From: Rhodocyclaceae bacterium
Lineage (GTDB): Bacteria > Pseudomonadota > Gammaproteobacteria > Burkholderiales > Rhodocyclaceae
Length of the DNA: 64,000 bases
Direction of reading: 5' to 3'
Assembly: GCA_028869135.1 (NCBI GenBank)
Contig: JAGWTC010000010.1
Span: 1 to 64,000, forward strand
Part shown: piece by piece, positions 1 through 8,872 of the stretch
How positions within the stretch are numbered: position 1 is the stretch's first letter
Layout of the letters: each line of letters starts with the position of its first letter
Program-made: the position numbers and the translations under genes
The notes under the pieces: model-generated
Seen by the model: only the letters and a program-made list of their open reading frames with translations
Database searches by the model: none
What the model was told of the DNA's origin: nothing

Positions 1-122
1 CCGGGGTTCGAGGTAGTGAAGAACACCGGCTCGATGAGATCGAAGTCCTTCTCCTCGCGCATACGCTGCATGAGAACCGAACCGACCATCCCGCGCCAAC
101 CAACCAGACCAACCTTCTTCAT
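1..122 (-). CDS. asd: Aspartate-semialdehyde dehydrogenase, N-terminal fragment (cut by window edge)
   Basis: Only the first 40 or so codons are present; the rest lies beyond base 1. The protein starts MKKVGLVGWRGMVGSVLMQR, the NADP-binding N-terminus typical of proteobacterial Asd, which reduces aspartyl phosphate to aspartate semialdehyde on the way to lysine, threonine and methionine. It follows leuB by 32 bp on the same strand, the usual leuC-leuD-leuB-asd order of betaproteobacteria, so it is probably cotranscribed with the leucine genes. The ATG at 122 is the obvious start because the conserved GWRGMVGS motif follows at the expected distance. Confidence 0.93.
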   Translation of the reverse strand, partial: MKKVGLVGWRGMVGSVLMQRMREEKDFDLIEPVFFTTSNP

Positions 123-154
123 TGCGTGCCTCTTCTAGTGATGCAGTGTGCGCC

Positions 155-1210
155 TTACAGGGCGACGATGACGGCGTCGCCCATCTCCTTGGTGCCGACC
201 AGCTTGGCGCCCGGCTCGTTGATGTCGCCGGTGCGGTAGCCCTGGGCCAGCACCTTCTTGACTGCAGCCTCGATGTGATCGGCTTCGGCGCCCATAGCGA
301 AAGAGTAGCGCAACATCATCGCCGCCGACAGGATGGTCGCGAGCGGATTGGCCAGGTTCTTGCCGGCGATGTCCGGGGCCGAACCATGGATGGGCTCGTA
401 CAGGCCGAAGTTCTTTTCGTTGAGCGAAGCCGACGGCAGCATGCCGATCGAACCGGTCAGCATGGAAGCGGCATCCGACAGGATGTCGCCGAACATATTG
501 CCGGTGAGGATCACGTCGAACTGCTTCGGGTTCTTGAGCAACTGCATCGAGGCGTTGTCGACGTACATGTGCTCGACCTTGACGTCCGGGTATTCCTTGG
601 CCACCGCGGTCACGACTTCGCGCCACAGCTGCATGGTTTCCAGCACATTGGCCTTGTCCACCGAGCACAGGCGCTTGGAGCGCTTTTGCGCGGCCTGGAA
701 GGCGACGTGGGCAACGCGAATGATCTCCGACTCCTTGTAGCGCATCGTGTCGTAGCCTTCGCGCTCGCCGTTCGGCAGCGTGTGGATGGCGCGCGGCTGG
801 CCGAAGTAGATGTCGCCGGTCAGTTCGCGCACGATGAGGAGATCGAGGCCGGAGATCACCTCCTCCTTCATGGTCGAGGCATGCACCAGCTCCGGATACA
901 CCAGGGCCGGGCGGAAGTTGGCGAACAGGTTCAGCTCGCGGCGCAGGCCGAGAATGGCTTGCTCCGGACGCAGCTCGCGCGGCAGCGTATCGAGCGAAAA
1001 GTCGCCAATGGCGCCGAACAGAATGGCGTCGGATTCCTTGGCCAGCTTCAGGCTGGCTTCGGGCAGCGGGTGGCCGGAAGCGCGGTAGCCTTCGCCGCCG
1101 ACCGGAGCTTCTTCGTACTCGGCCTTGATGCCGAGGGCCTGCAGCACGCGCACGGCCTGCGGGGTGATTTCCTTGCCAATCCCGTCGCCGGGCATCACAC
1201 AGATTTTCAT
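155..1210 (-). CDS. leuB: 3-isopropylmalate dehydrogenase
   Basis: Catalyses NAD-dependent oxidative decarboxylation of 3-isopropylmalate, the third step of leucine synthesis in the cytosol. The 351-residue product begins [15 protein letters not shown], the conserved start of the isocitrate/isopropylmalate dehydrogenase family, and later carries the family signature around [16 protein letters not shown] and the substrate-contact stretch with DNASMQLL. I place the start at the ATG at 1210, which has a GAAAG element 7 bases upstream; an in-frame TTG two codons earlier is possible. It lies 33 bp after leuD and before asd in one operon. Confidence 0.96.
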   Translation of the reverse strand: MKICVMPGDGIGKEITPQAVRVLQALGIKAEYEEAPVGGEGYRASGHPLPEASLKLAKESDAILFGAIGDFSLDTLPRELRPEQAILGLRRELNLFANFRPALVYPELVHASTMKEEVISGLDLLIVRELTGDIYFGQPRAIHTLPNGEREGYDTMRYKESEIIRVAHVAFQAAQKRSKRLCSVDKANVLETMQLWREVVTAVAKEYPDVKVEHMYVDNASMQLLKNPKQFDVILTGNMFGDILSDAASMLTGSIGMLPSASLNEKNFGLYEPIHGSAPDIAGKNLANPLATILSAAMMLRYSFAMGAEADHIEAAVKKVLAQGYRTGDINEPGAKLVGTKEMGDAVIVAL

Positions 1211-1243
1211 GGTCAAACTTTCAATAGAAATTAAAACGAATTC

Positions 1244-1891
1244 TCAGGCGCGCTCGGCAAACAGCCAGGGCTGCTCCGTGCGGCGCTTGGCCTCGAAGGC
1301 CTTGATCAGGTCGGCCTTCTGGAGGGTAAGGCCGATGTCATCGAGGCCATTCAGCAGGCAGTGCTTGCGGAAGCCGTCGATCTCGAATGAGATGGCCTTG
1401 CCGTCCGGGCGCGTGATGGTCTGCTTGTCGAGGTCGATGTCCAGCGCATAGCCGACGTGCTCTTCGACCTGCTTGAAGATGATATCGACCTCAGCTTCCG
1501 GCAATTTGATCGGCAACAAACCGTTCTTGAAACTGTTGTTGAAAAAGATGTCGGCAAAGCTCGGTCCGATGATGGCGCGAAAGCCGTAGTCTTCGAGCGC
1601 CCACGGCGCATGTTCGCGCGAGGAACCGCAACCGAAGTTGTCGCGCACTAGCAGCACCGACGCGCCTTGGTAACGCGGCTTGTTGAGCACAAAGTCGGGA
1701 TTCAGCGGACGCTTGGCGTTATCCATGCCCGGCTCGCCGTGGTCGAGATAACGCCATTCGTCGAATGCATTGGGGCCGAAGCCGGAACGCTTGATCGACT
1801 TGAGGAATTGCTTCGGGATGATGGCGTCGGTGTCGACGTTGGCGCGATCCAGCGGCGCCACCAAGCCCTTGAGTTGAGTGAACTTACGCAT
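1244..1891 (-). CDS. leuD: 3-isopropylmalate dehydratase small subunit
   Basis: The 215-residue swivel-domain subunit pairs with LeuC to isomerise 2-isopropylmalate to 3-isopropylmalate. It opens [20 protein letters not shown], then has the [10 protein letters not shown] segment and the [14 protein letters not shown] motif that completes the active site of aconitase-type enzymes. Length is normal for bacterial LeuD of the type paired with a full-length LeuC. It is separated from leuC by a small lipoprotein gene (1937-2065), an arrangement found in several betaproteobacteria. Confidence 0.96.
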   Translation of the reverse strand: MRKFTQLKGLVAPLDRANVDTDAIIPKQFLKSIKRSGFGPNAFDEWRYLDHGEPGMDNAKRPLNPDFVLNKPRYQGASVLLVRDNFGCGSSREHAPWALEDYGFRAIIGPSFADIFFNNSFKNGLLPIKLPEAEVDIIFKQVEEHVGYALDIDLDKQTITRPDGKAISFEIDGFRKHCLLNGLDDIGLTLQKADLIKAFEAKRRTEQPWLFAERA

Positions 1892-1936
1892 AAGCGATAC
1901 TGCCTTTACTGACGTTTAGCCTTTGGCTTCTGTAGC

Positions 1937-2065
1937 TTACTTGGCGGCCTTTTCGATGGCTTCGCCGCCCTTCTTGATGTCCTTGCCCATGCCTTCGACG
2001 GTATTGCAGGCCGCCAGCGAGGCCGCAGCAACCACAGCAAACACCAGACTCAGAACTCCACGCAT
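1937..2065 (-). CDS. Entericidin-like small lipoprotein
   Basis: A 42-residue protein lying between leuC and leuD on the same strand. It starts MRGVLSLVFAVVAAASLAAC: a short basic start, a hydrophobic stretch and a lipobox (LAAC) with Cys20 as the predicted lipidated residue. The mature part, NTVEGMGKDIKKGGEAIEKA, is an amphipathic lysine-rich helix of the entericidin A/B type (GKDIkkgGeaie). Entericidins are small bacteriolytic or antidote lipoproteins in enterobacteria; the role here is unknown. Start chosen at the ATG at 2065, preceded by a GGGAGAGAA Shine-Dalgarno-like run. Confidence 0.85.
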   Translation of the reverse strand: MRGVLSLVFAVVAAASLAACNTVEGMGKDIKKGGEAIEKAAK

Positions 2066-2082
2066 GTTTCTCTCCCTTTGGC

Positions 2083-3489
2083 TCAGTTGAGCTTACGAAC
2101 ATCGGAAAAATGACCGGTCACGGCGGCGGCGGCGGCCATCGCGGGGCTGACCAGGTGCGTACGCCCGCCGTTACCCTGGCGACCTTCGAAGTTGCGGTTC
2201 GAGGTCGAAGCGCAACGTTCGCCCGGCTCGAGACGGTCGGCGTTCATGGCCAGACACATCGAGCAACCCGGCTCGCGCCATTCGAAACCGGCGTCCTTGA
2301 AAATCTTGTCGAGACCTTCGGCCTCAGCCTGGCGCTTGACCAGACCGGAGCCCGGCACCACCAGCGCCAGCTTGACGTTGGCCGCAATACGCTTGCCCTT
2401 CGCCACGGCAGCCGCTTCGCGCAGATCCTCGATGCGCGAATTGGTGCAGGAGCCAATGAAAACCTTGTCGATGGCAATGTCGGCCATCCTGGTGCGCGGG
2501 GTCAGGCCCATGTACTGCAGTGCGCGGGCCACGCCTTCACGCTTGACCGGATCGGCGAAGTCATCGGGCGACGGCACGGCGCCATCGATGGTGGTGACCA
2601 TTTCCGGCGAAGTGCCCCAAGTGACCTGCGGCTGAATTTCGCTGGCGTCGAGCGTGACGACGCGGTCGAACTCGGCGCCCTCATCGGATACCAGCGTGCG
2701 CCAGTAGGCGACGGCGGCATCCCACTGCTCGGGCTTGGGCGCAAACGGGCGGCCCTTGAGATAGTTGATGGTGTTGTCGTCCACAGCCACCATGCCGGCG
2801 CGGGCGCCGCCTTCGATGGCCATATTGCACAAGGTCATGCGGCCTTCCATCGACAGCGCGCGAATTGCCTCGCCGCCGAACTCGATGGCATAGCCGGTAC
2901 CGCCGGCGGTACCGATCTTGCCGATGATGGCGAGCGCAATGTCCTTGCCCGACAGGCCGGCGCCGAGCTTGCCGTCGACGCGCACGAGCATGGACTTGGA
3001 CTTCTTCTGCAGCAGGCACTGCGTCGCCATGACGTGCTCGACTTCGGAAGTGCCGATGCCGTGCGCCAGACAAGCGAAAGCACCGTGCGTGCTGGTGTGC
3101 GAATCACCGCAAACCACGGTCATGCCCGGCAGCGTGGCGCCGTTTTCCGGGCCCATGACGTGCACGATGCCCTGGCGCTCATCCTTGAACGGGAAGTAGG
3201 CCAGCGCGCCGAACTCCTTGATATTGGCGTCCAGCGTCTCGACCTGCTGGCGCGAGATCGGGTCCTGAATCCCCAGCTCCCAGTGGTCGGTCGGCGTATT
3301 GTGATCGGCCGTGGCGACGATGGACGAGATACGCCAGACCTTACGGTTGGCGAGCTTCAGCCCTTCGAACGCCTGCGGACTGGTGACTTCATGCACTAGG
3401 TGGCGATCGATGTAGAGCAGCGCGGTGCCATCCTCTTCGGTATGGACCACATGGCTGTTCCAGAGCTTGTCGTAAAGGGTTTGCGGCAT
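2083..3489 (-). CDS. leuC: 3-isopropylmalate dehydratase large subunit
   Basis: A 468-residue aconitase-family catalytic subunit that binds a [4Fe-4S] cluster and works with LeuD. The start [15 protein letters not shown] is characteristic, the active-site region [15 protein letters not shown] is present, and the three cluster cysteines are visible in [12 protein letters not shown] and in [11 protein letters not shown]. It is the first gene of the leuC-lipoprotein-leuD-leuB-asd run. The sequence ahead of it contains an extended -10-like element (see 3531-3539). The 17-bp gap to the lipoprotein gene favours cotranscription. Confidence 0.97.
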   Translation of the reverse strand: MPQTLYDKLWNSHVVHTEEDGTALLYIDRHLVHEVTSPQAFEGLKLANRKVWRISSIVATADHNTPTDHWELGIQDPISRQQVETLDANIKEFGALAYFPFKDERQGIVHVMGPENGATLPGMTVVCGDSHTSTHGAFACLAHGIGTSEVEHVMATQCLLQKKSKSMLVRVDGKLGAGLSGKDIALAIIGKIGTAGGTGYAIEFGGEAIRALSMEGRMTLCNMAIEGGARAGMVAVDDNTINYLKGRPFAPKPEQWDAAVAYWRTLVSDEGAEFDRVVTLDASEIQPQVTWGTSPEMVTTIDGAVPSPDDFADPVKREGVARALQYMGLTPRTRMADIAIDKVFIGSCTNSRIEDLREAAAVAKGKRIAANVKLALVVPGSGLVKRQAEAEGLDKIFKDAGFEWREPGCSMCLAMNADRLEPGERCASTSNRNFEGRQGNGGRTHLVSPAMAAAAAVTGHFSDVRKLN

Positions 3490-3530
3490 GGCTATTCCGG
3501 TGTTCAGAACTTGGCTTGCGGGAACCCTCG

Positions 3531-3539
3531 ATTATGTCA
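3531..3539 (-). promoter_or_regulatory. Candidate extended -10 element of the leu operon
   Basis: On the minus strand the sequence reads TGACATAAT, a TGn extension followed by CATAAT, about 42 bases upstream of the leuC start. No good -35 box is visible at normal spacing, which fits an extended -10 promoter. This is pattern reading only. Confidence 0.4.
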
Positions 3540-3585
3540 CAGACCGGCCCCTGCTGGCGATCCAAAGCCTTGATTCGGCGCAGTT

Positions 3586-4749
3586 CTACGGCTTATACGA
3601 TGCAGATTTAGGCAGGCCGATGAAAATCAAGGCCAAACCGCACACGCCCGCCAACGCAGCAAAGGTGTAGACCCAGCCCGCGCCGATGGGCTGCCACAGG
3701 CAACTGCCGATCAACGAACCGACCAAGCCCCCGGCACCGAAGGAAACGCTGCCGTAGAGTCCTTGCACCCTGCCTTGATGGCGCGGGTCGAACCAGCGGC
3801 TCAGCGCCGACATCGCCGTCGCATGGCAGACCCCGAAGGTGGCGCCATGCAGAAGCTGCGCAAACAGCACCAGCGCCAGGGACTCCACGCCCCAGGCAAT
3901 CAGCAGAAAACGCAGGCCGGCCGCGGCAAAGCTGAACAGGAACAAGCCCCGCACCGACCAACGGCGCAAAATCTGCGGCATGTAGATGAAGACGACGATC
4001 TCGGCGACGACCCCGAGCGCCCACAGCAAGCCCACCGCCGTCTTGCTGTAGCCGTGATCGACGAGATGAATCGAATAGAAGACGTAGAGCGGACCGTGCG
4101 CCACCGACATGAAGAAACAGGCGGCCAGCACGCACATCACCTCGGGCCGCTTGAGCAGAGGCAGCAAAGGCTCAGCCTCATGGCTGGCGTGACGCACCCG
4201 GGTTTCCGGCATGACCATGGCCGCCAGCGCCGTGCCCGCCAGCAGCACGACGCAGCTCCACAGCACCGCAATCGCCGGCGAATGGTCGAGCACATTGCCG
4301 ACCGTGGCGACCACCACGATGAAGCCCAGCGAGCCCCACAGGCGTATGCGGCCGTAGCGTTCCGGCTGCGTGCGCAAATGCTCCAGCGTCAGCGACTCGG
4401 TCAGCGGCAGCGCGGCGCTCCAGAACAAGGCCAGCACGGCGATCACCGCCAGCAGGGGCACGAAGCGCTCAATGAAGAACAGCGGTATAAAGCACAGCAG
4501 GCCCATTGTCACCGACATGCGAATCAGCGGCGTGCGCTTGCCCCAGCGGTCGGCCAGCGAGCCCCACAGATACGGCGCGAAGATGCGCATGATCTGCATC
4601 ATCGAAATGACGACGCCTATCATCAGCGCCGAGAACTCGAGCGACTTCAGGTACAAGCCAAAATATGAGTTGTACGCGCCGATAAAGGCGAAGTAGAAGA
4701 AGTAGAAAGAAGAAAGCCGCCAGTACGGCGGCTTTTCGGTCGGCGCCAC
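3586..4749 (-). CDS. MFS transporter, HcaT/MFS_1-like
   Basis: A roughly 387-residue inner-membrane protein with about 12 hydrophobic segments. The first helix follows PPYWRLSSFYFFYFAFIG and the loop GSLADRWGKRTP matches the MFS motif between helices 2 and 3. It resembles the 3-phenylpropionate-transporter-like (HcaT) branch; the substrate cannot be read from sequence. The reading frame is open upstream to 4803, inside aroC, but the family N-terminus begins near the PPYWRLS motif, so I favour the GTG at 4749, eight bases past the aroC stop. The aroC terminator hairpin lies inside its first codons, an odd arrangement. Confidence 0.82.
   Translation of the reverse strand: MAPTEKPPYWRLSSFYFFYFAFIGAYNSYFGLYLKSLEFSALMIGVVISMMQIMRIFAPYLWGSLADRWGKRTPLIRMSVTMGLLCFIPLFFIERFVPLLAVIAVLALFWSAALPLTESLTLEHLRTQPERYGRIRLWGSLGFIVVVATVGNVLDHSPAIAVLWSCVVLLAGTALAAMVMPETRVRHASHEAEPLLPLLKRPEVMCVLAACFFMSVAHGPLYVFYSIHLVDHGYSKTAVGLLWALGVVAEIVVFIYMPQILRRWSVRGLFLFSFAAAGLRFLLIAWGVESLALVLFAQLLHGATFGVCHATAMSALSRWFDPRHQGRVQGLYGSVSFGAGGLVGSLIGSCLWQPIGAGWVYTFAALAGVCGLALIFIGLPKSASYKP
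4702..4736 (-). terminator. Intrinsic terminator of aroC, inside the MFS gene start
   Basis: On the minus strand the stem AAAGCCGCC / GGCGGCTTT with a 5-base loop is followed by the pyrimidine-rich run CTTCTTTCT. It starts about 20 bases after the aroC stop and overlaps codons 5-13 of the MFS frame when counted from GTG 4749. Confidence 0.6.
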
Positions 4750-4756
4750 TCGAGCT

Positions 4757-5860
4757 TTAACCCTGAACCTTGCCCGGAATCTTCGGCGTCGCGCAGACCA
4801 CATCGCCGCACTGGGCGCGGTGATGCAGGCAGGCGTCGATCAAGGTCAGCGCCAGCATGGCTTCGGCGATGGGCGTGGCGCGAATGCCGACGCAAGGATC
4901 GTGGCGGCCGTGGGTTTCGACGGTGGTCGCATTGCCTTCGAGATCAATGGTCCGGCGCGACAGGCGAATGCTCGATGTCGGCTTGATCGCGATATTGACG
5001 ACGATGTCCTGTCCGGTCGAAATCCCGCCAAGCACGCCGCCGGCGTTATTGCTGAGGAAACCTTGAGGCGTCATCTCGTCGCCATGCTCGGTACCCTTCT
5101 GTGCTACTGATTTGAATCCAGCCCCGACTTCCACGCCCTTGACGGCATTGATGCCCATCATGGCGTAGGCCAGCACAGCGTCTAGACGGTCATAGACCGG
5201 ATCGCCCCAGCCCACCGGCACGCCGGAGGCGACGGCCGTGATCTTGGCGCCGACCGACTCGCCCGACTTGCGCAGCTTGTCCATGTATTCCTCGAGCTGA
5301 TCGACGATGGCGGCGTTCGGCGCGAAGAAAGGGTTATTCGGAACGTCGCTCCACGACACGAAGGGGATCTCGACTTCGCCGAGCTGGCTCATGTAGCCGC
5401 GAATCTCGATGCCGAACTTCTGCTTCAGCCATTTCTTGGCAATAGCGCCGGCGGCGACGCGCACCGCCGTCTCGCGCGCCGAGGAACGACCGCCGCCGCG
5501 ATGGTCGCGGAAGCCGTATTTCTGCGTATAAACATAGTCGGCATGGCCCGGGCGGAAAGCCAGGGCGATATTGCCGTAATCCTTGCTGCGCTGGTCCTGA
5601 TTGCGGATCAAGAGCGCAATCGGCGTGCCGGTGGTCTTGCCTTCGAATACGCCGGAGAGGATTTCGACCTCGTCCGGCTCACGGCGCTGGGTCACATGAC
5701 GCGAAGTCCCGGGCTTGCGACGATCCAGCTCCAGCTGGATCTCTTCGGTCGTGATTTCCAGTCCGGGCGGGCAACCGTCGACGACACAGCCGATGGCCGG
5801 ACCATGCGATTCACCGAAGGAAGTGACGCAAAACAGCTTGCCGAATGTGTTGCCGGACAT
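4757..5860 (-). CDS. aroC: Chorismate synthase
   Basis: Converts 5-enolpyruvylshikimate 3-phosphate to chorismate with reduced FMN, the last common step of aromatic amino acid synthesis. The 367-residue product has the expected start [20 protein letters not shown], the [20 protein letters not shown] segment, the [10 protein letters not shown] motif and the late [10 protein letters not shown] region. Length is normal. GAGG lies 6 bases before the ATG. The gene is transcribed away from the cyanophycin cluster, with a candidate promoter at 5921-5948. Confidence 0.97.
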   Translation of the reverse strand: MSGNTFGKLFCVTSFGESHGPAIGCVVDGCPPGLEITTEEIQLELDRRKPGTSRHVTQRREPDEVEILSGVFEGKTTGTPIALLIRNQDQRSKDYGNIALAFRPGHADYVYTQKYGFRDHRGGGRSSARETAVRVAAGAIAKKWLKQKFGIEIRGYMSQLGEVEIPFVSWSDVPNNPFFAPNAAIVDQLEEYMDKLRKSGESVGAKITAVASGVPVGWGDPVYDRLDAVLAYAMMGINAVKGVEVGAGFKSVAQKGTEHGDEMTPQGFLSNNAGGVLGGISTGQDIVVNIAIKPTSSIRLSRRTIDLEGNATTVETHGRHDPCVGIRATPIAEAMLALTLIDACLHHRAQCGDVVCATPKIPGKVQG

Positions 5861-5920
5861 GCAGAACCTCGTGGGGAATTAAATCTGCAGCGTGTAAACC
5901 TAAGCTGCCTTGATGCGTTG

Positions 5921-5948
5921 ATTTTATCATGCGGCCCCGTGCACCCAA
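5921..5948 (-). promoter_or_regulatory. Candidate aroC promoter
   Basis: On the minus strand TTGGGT and TAAAAT are separated by 16 bases, about 60 bases upstream of the aroC start. The region overlaps a GC-rich hairpin at 5932-5958 whose arms are GCGGCCCC and GGGGCCGC. Confidence 0.4.
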
Positions 5949-6037
5949 TGGGGGCCGCTTTTGTTTACCGGCGGTCGAGTATACTTATTCGCCCCTAAAA
6001 GCATGAATAACAAGCGATTCAAGACACCCGCATCCAT

Positions 6038-8302
6038 ATGAGCAGCCTCGCCACCAGCAACACCACCCTTCCCAACGCCTGGCTGGCGGAAGCCGCGACA
6101 CGGATCAGCGCTGGGGACGCCCTGCTCGCCACGCTGGAACTCGACCTCGACAACGCCCTGCGCTTCAGCCGCGGCCTGGTGCTGTTAAGCGAGCACAGCC
6201 TGCAAGCACGCGAGGCGAATGGCGAATGGCAGCGCTGGAATCTGCGCGCCGGGCTTGCGCTCCAGCATCACGACCATGCCGGCATCGCCACGCTGGAGCT
6301 GATGGACAACAGCACCGGCACGACGACACGCCTTGCCGCCTGGCGCTATACGCTGGAACAGAATGTCGCCGCGCTGCGCCTGATCGAGAAATTCGACAAG
6401 CAGCTCGAAGCCGTGATCAGCGGTCGCCCGCCCGAAACCGAGGAAGTCGTCGCCTGCCCGACCTGCAAGGCGCTGCTCGAACCCGGCCAGGAAGAGTGCC
6501 CGATCTGCACGCGCGAGCTGCAGACACCGCCTTCGACCTGGACGCTGTTCCGCCTGTGGCGCTTCGCCCACCCCTATCGCTGGAAGCTTTTGACGGGCTT
6601 CCTGCTGACGCTGGCCTCGACCGGCGCCACGCTGGTGCCGCCTTATCTGACCATGCCGCTGATGGACAATGTGCTGATCCCGTTCCAGAACGGCAAGCCC
6701 ATGAATTGGTCGCTGGCCGGCATGTACCTCAGCGGCCTCCTTGGTGCCGCCGCCGTGGCCTGGGTGCTGGGCTGGATCCGCACCTATATCCTGGCCCTGG
6801 TATCCGAGCGTATTGGTCGCGACCTGCGCACGACAACCTACAAGCATCTGATGGGCCTGTCGCTCGAGTACTTCGGCGGCAAGCGCACCGGCGACCTGAT
6901 TGCGCGCATCGGCAACGAAACCGACCGCATCAATATCTTCCTGTCGCTGGACCTGCTCAACTTCGCCACCGACGTGCTGATGATAGGCATGACCGCGGTG
7001 ATCCTGTTCAGCATCGACCCCTGGCTCGCTATCGCAACGCTGTTGCCGCTGCCCATCATCGGCTGGATGATCCACTTTGTGCGCGAGAAGCTGCGCACCG
7101 GGTTCGAACGCATCGACCGCGTCTGGGCCGAAGTCACCAATGTGCTGGCCGACACCATCCCCGGCATCCGCGTGGTGAAAGCGTTCGCTCAAGAGAAGCG
7201 CGAGGCGGATCGTTTCCTGGAGGCCAATCAGCGCAATCTGGCGATGAACGACAAGCTCAACAAGACCTGGTCGATTTTCACGCCCACCGTCACGCTGCTG
7301 ACTGAAATCGGCCTGCTCGTGGTCTGGGTCTTCGGTATCTGGCAAATCGCCCACGGCGCCAGCACCGTCGGTGTGCTCACGGCCTTCCTCGCCTATATCG
7401 GCCGCTTCTATACCCGCCTCGATTCGATGAGCCGCATCGTCTCGGCGACGCAGCGCGCGGCATCCTCCACCAAGCGTATCTTCGACATCCTCGATCATGT
7501 CTCCAGCGTGCCGGAGCCCGTCAATCCGCGCCCGCTGCCGCAAGTCACCGGCCAGATCTCGATGCGCGATGTCGGCTTCCGTTACGGCAACCGCTCGGTG
7601 ATCCGCAACCTCAACCTCGATATCCAGCCCGGCGAGATGATCGGTCTGGTCGGCCACAGCGGATCAGGAAAAAGCACTTTGGTTAACCTGATCTGCCGCT
7701 TCTACGATGTGACGCAGGGCTCGGTCAGGATAGACGGCATCGACATCCGCTCGGTCGCCGTCGCCGACTACCGCAGCAATGTCGGCCTGGTGCTGCAGGA
7801 GCCCTTCCTCTTCTTCGGCACCATCGCCGAGAACATCGCCTATGGCAAACCGGACGCAACCCGCGAGGAAATCGTCGCCGCCGCCCGCGCCGCCCACGCT
7901 CACGAATTCATCCTGCGCCTGCCGCAAGGCTACGACTCGCTGGTCGGCGAACGCGGTCAGGGCCTCTCTGGCGGCGAGCGCCAGCGCATCTCCATCGCCC
8001 GCGCGCTGCTGATCAATCCGCGCATCCTGATCCTCGACGAAGCCACCTCGGCGGTCGACACCGAGACCGAGAAGGAAATCCAGAAGGCGCTCGATAATCT
8101 CGTGCTCGGTCGCACCACGATTGCCATCGCCCACCGTCTGTCCACGCTGCGCAAGGCCGACCGTCTCGTGGTCATGGATCGCGGCGAGATCGTCGAGATC
8201 GGCAACCACGACGACCTCATGGCGCGCGAAGGCCATTACTTCCGCCTCTATCAGGCGCAACAAAGAACCCATGCCGAACTGGCCGAAGGAGGTGAAGCAT
8301 GA
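6038..8302 (+). CDS. Cyanophycin-associated ABC half-exporter with N-terminal zinc ribbon
   Basis: A 754-residue protein. Residues 1-130 form a soluble domain of unknown function. Next comes a likely zinc ribbon with Cys140, Cys143, Cys154 and Cys157 (CPTC...CPIC), then six membrane helices of a type I exporter core from about residue 175, and a complete nucleotide-binding domain: Walker A GHSGSGKST, signature LSGGERQRIS, Walker B ILILDEATSA and the H-loop IAHRLST. It overlaps the DUF1854 gene by 4 bases and precedes cphA' and cphA. Family knowledge: ABC proteins of this type and DUF1854 proteins are repeatedly found next to cyanophycin synthetase genes. The substrate is unknown; it most likely acts as a homodimer in the inner membrane. 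A -10-like TATACT is at 5980-5985. Confidence 0.88.
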   Translation: MSSLATSNTTLPNAWLAEAATRISAGDALLATLELDLDNALRFSRGLVLLSEHSLQAREANGEWQRWNLRAGLALQHHDHAGIATLELMDNSTGTTTRLAAWRYTLEQNVAALRLIEKFDKQLEAVISGRPPETEEVVACPTCKALLEPGQEECPICTRELQTPPSTWTLFRLWRFAHPYRWKLLTGFLLTLASTGATLVPPYLTMPLMDNVLIPFQNGKPMNWSLAGMYLSGLLGAAAVAWVLGWIRTYILALVSERIGRDLRTTTYKHLMGLSLEYFGGKRTGDLIARIGNETDRINIFLSLDLLNFATDVLMIGMTAVILFSIDPWLAIATLLPLPIIGWMIHFVREKLRTGFERIDRVWAEVTNVLADTIPGIRVVKAFAQEKREADRFLEANQRNLAMNDKLNKTWSIFTPTVTLLTEIGLLVVWVFGIWQIAHGASTVGVLTAFLAYIGRFYTRLDSMSRIVSATQRAASSTKRIFDILDHVSSVPEPVNPRPLPQVTGQISMRDVGFRYGNRSVIRNLNLDIQPGEMIGLVGHSGSGKSTLVNLICRFYDVTQGSVRIDGIDIRSVAVADYRSNVGLVLQEPFLFFGTIAENIAYGKPDATREEIVAAARAAHAHEFILRLPQGYDSLVGERGQGLSGGERQRISIARALLINPRILILDEATSAVDTETEKEIQKALDNLVLGRTTIAIAHRLSTLRKADRLVVMDRGEIVEIGNHDDLMAREGHYFRLYQAQQRTHAELAEGGEA

Positions 8303-8763
8303 GCAGATTTGCCCTGACCCGCAATCCTGCCGGCCGCCTGATCTGCACGCTGGCCGACGGCACCGTCCATGCCAACGTCACGCCGGTGCGCGCCTTCCCG
8401 CTGGCCGCACCTGACGAAGGTCTGGCCCTGATGAGTCAGGAAGGCCATGAAATCGCCTGGATCGAAAACCTGGCCGATCTGGATGCCGCCAATCGCGGCG
8501 TGATCGAGGACGAGCTCGCCGGCCGCGAATTCATGCCGGAAATCCGCCGCATCGCCGAGGTCAGCAGCTTCGCCACGCCGAGTACCTGGCAGATCGAAAC
8601 CAGCCGCGGCAATACGGCGCTGGTGCTGAAGGGCGAAGAAGACATCCGCCGCCTGCCCGACAATGGCCTTTTGATCGCCGACAATCACGGCATCCTCTAC
8701 CTGATCCGCGACCGCAAGGCGCTCGACCGTCACAGCCGCAAGATTCTGGAACGTTTTCTATAG
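8299..8763 (+). CDS. Cyanophycin-associated DUF1854 protein
   Basis: A 154-residue soluble protein whose ATG overlaps the stop of the ABC transporter gene (ATGA), implying translational coupling. It has no signal peptide or membrane segment. I recognise it as DUF1854 from its context and from features such as FALTRNPAGRL near the start and GILYLIRDRKALD near the end. Its function is unknown; the overlap suggests a partner or regulator of the ABC protein. It is followed by a 109-bp gap before cphA'. Confidence 0.8.
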   Translation: MSRFALTRNPAGRLICTLADGTVHANVTPVRAFPLAAPDEGLALMSQEGHEIAWIENLADLDAANRGVIEDELAGREFMPEIRRIAEVSSFATPSTWQIETSRGNTALVLKGEEDIRRLPDNGLLIADNHGILYLIRDRKALDRHSRKILERFL

Positions 8764-8872
8764 TCCAAACAAGCGCTTAAGTTCGGCAAGTAAACCCAAG
8801 CTGCAAGGCTTGCGTTAATCTGCAAAAATCGAATTTCTTCACTTGGCCCTATCTAGCCCCTGCGGCTGATCT

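Noticed and set aside
3488-3670. A 60-codon plus-strand frame between leuC and the MFS gene
   Set aside because: It covers the leu promoter region and the MFS 3' end, with no family likeness.
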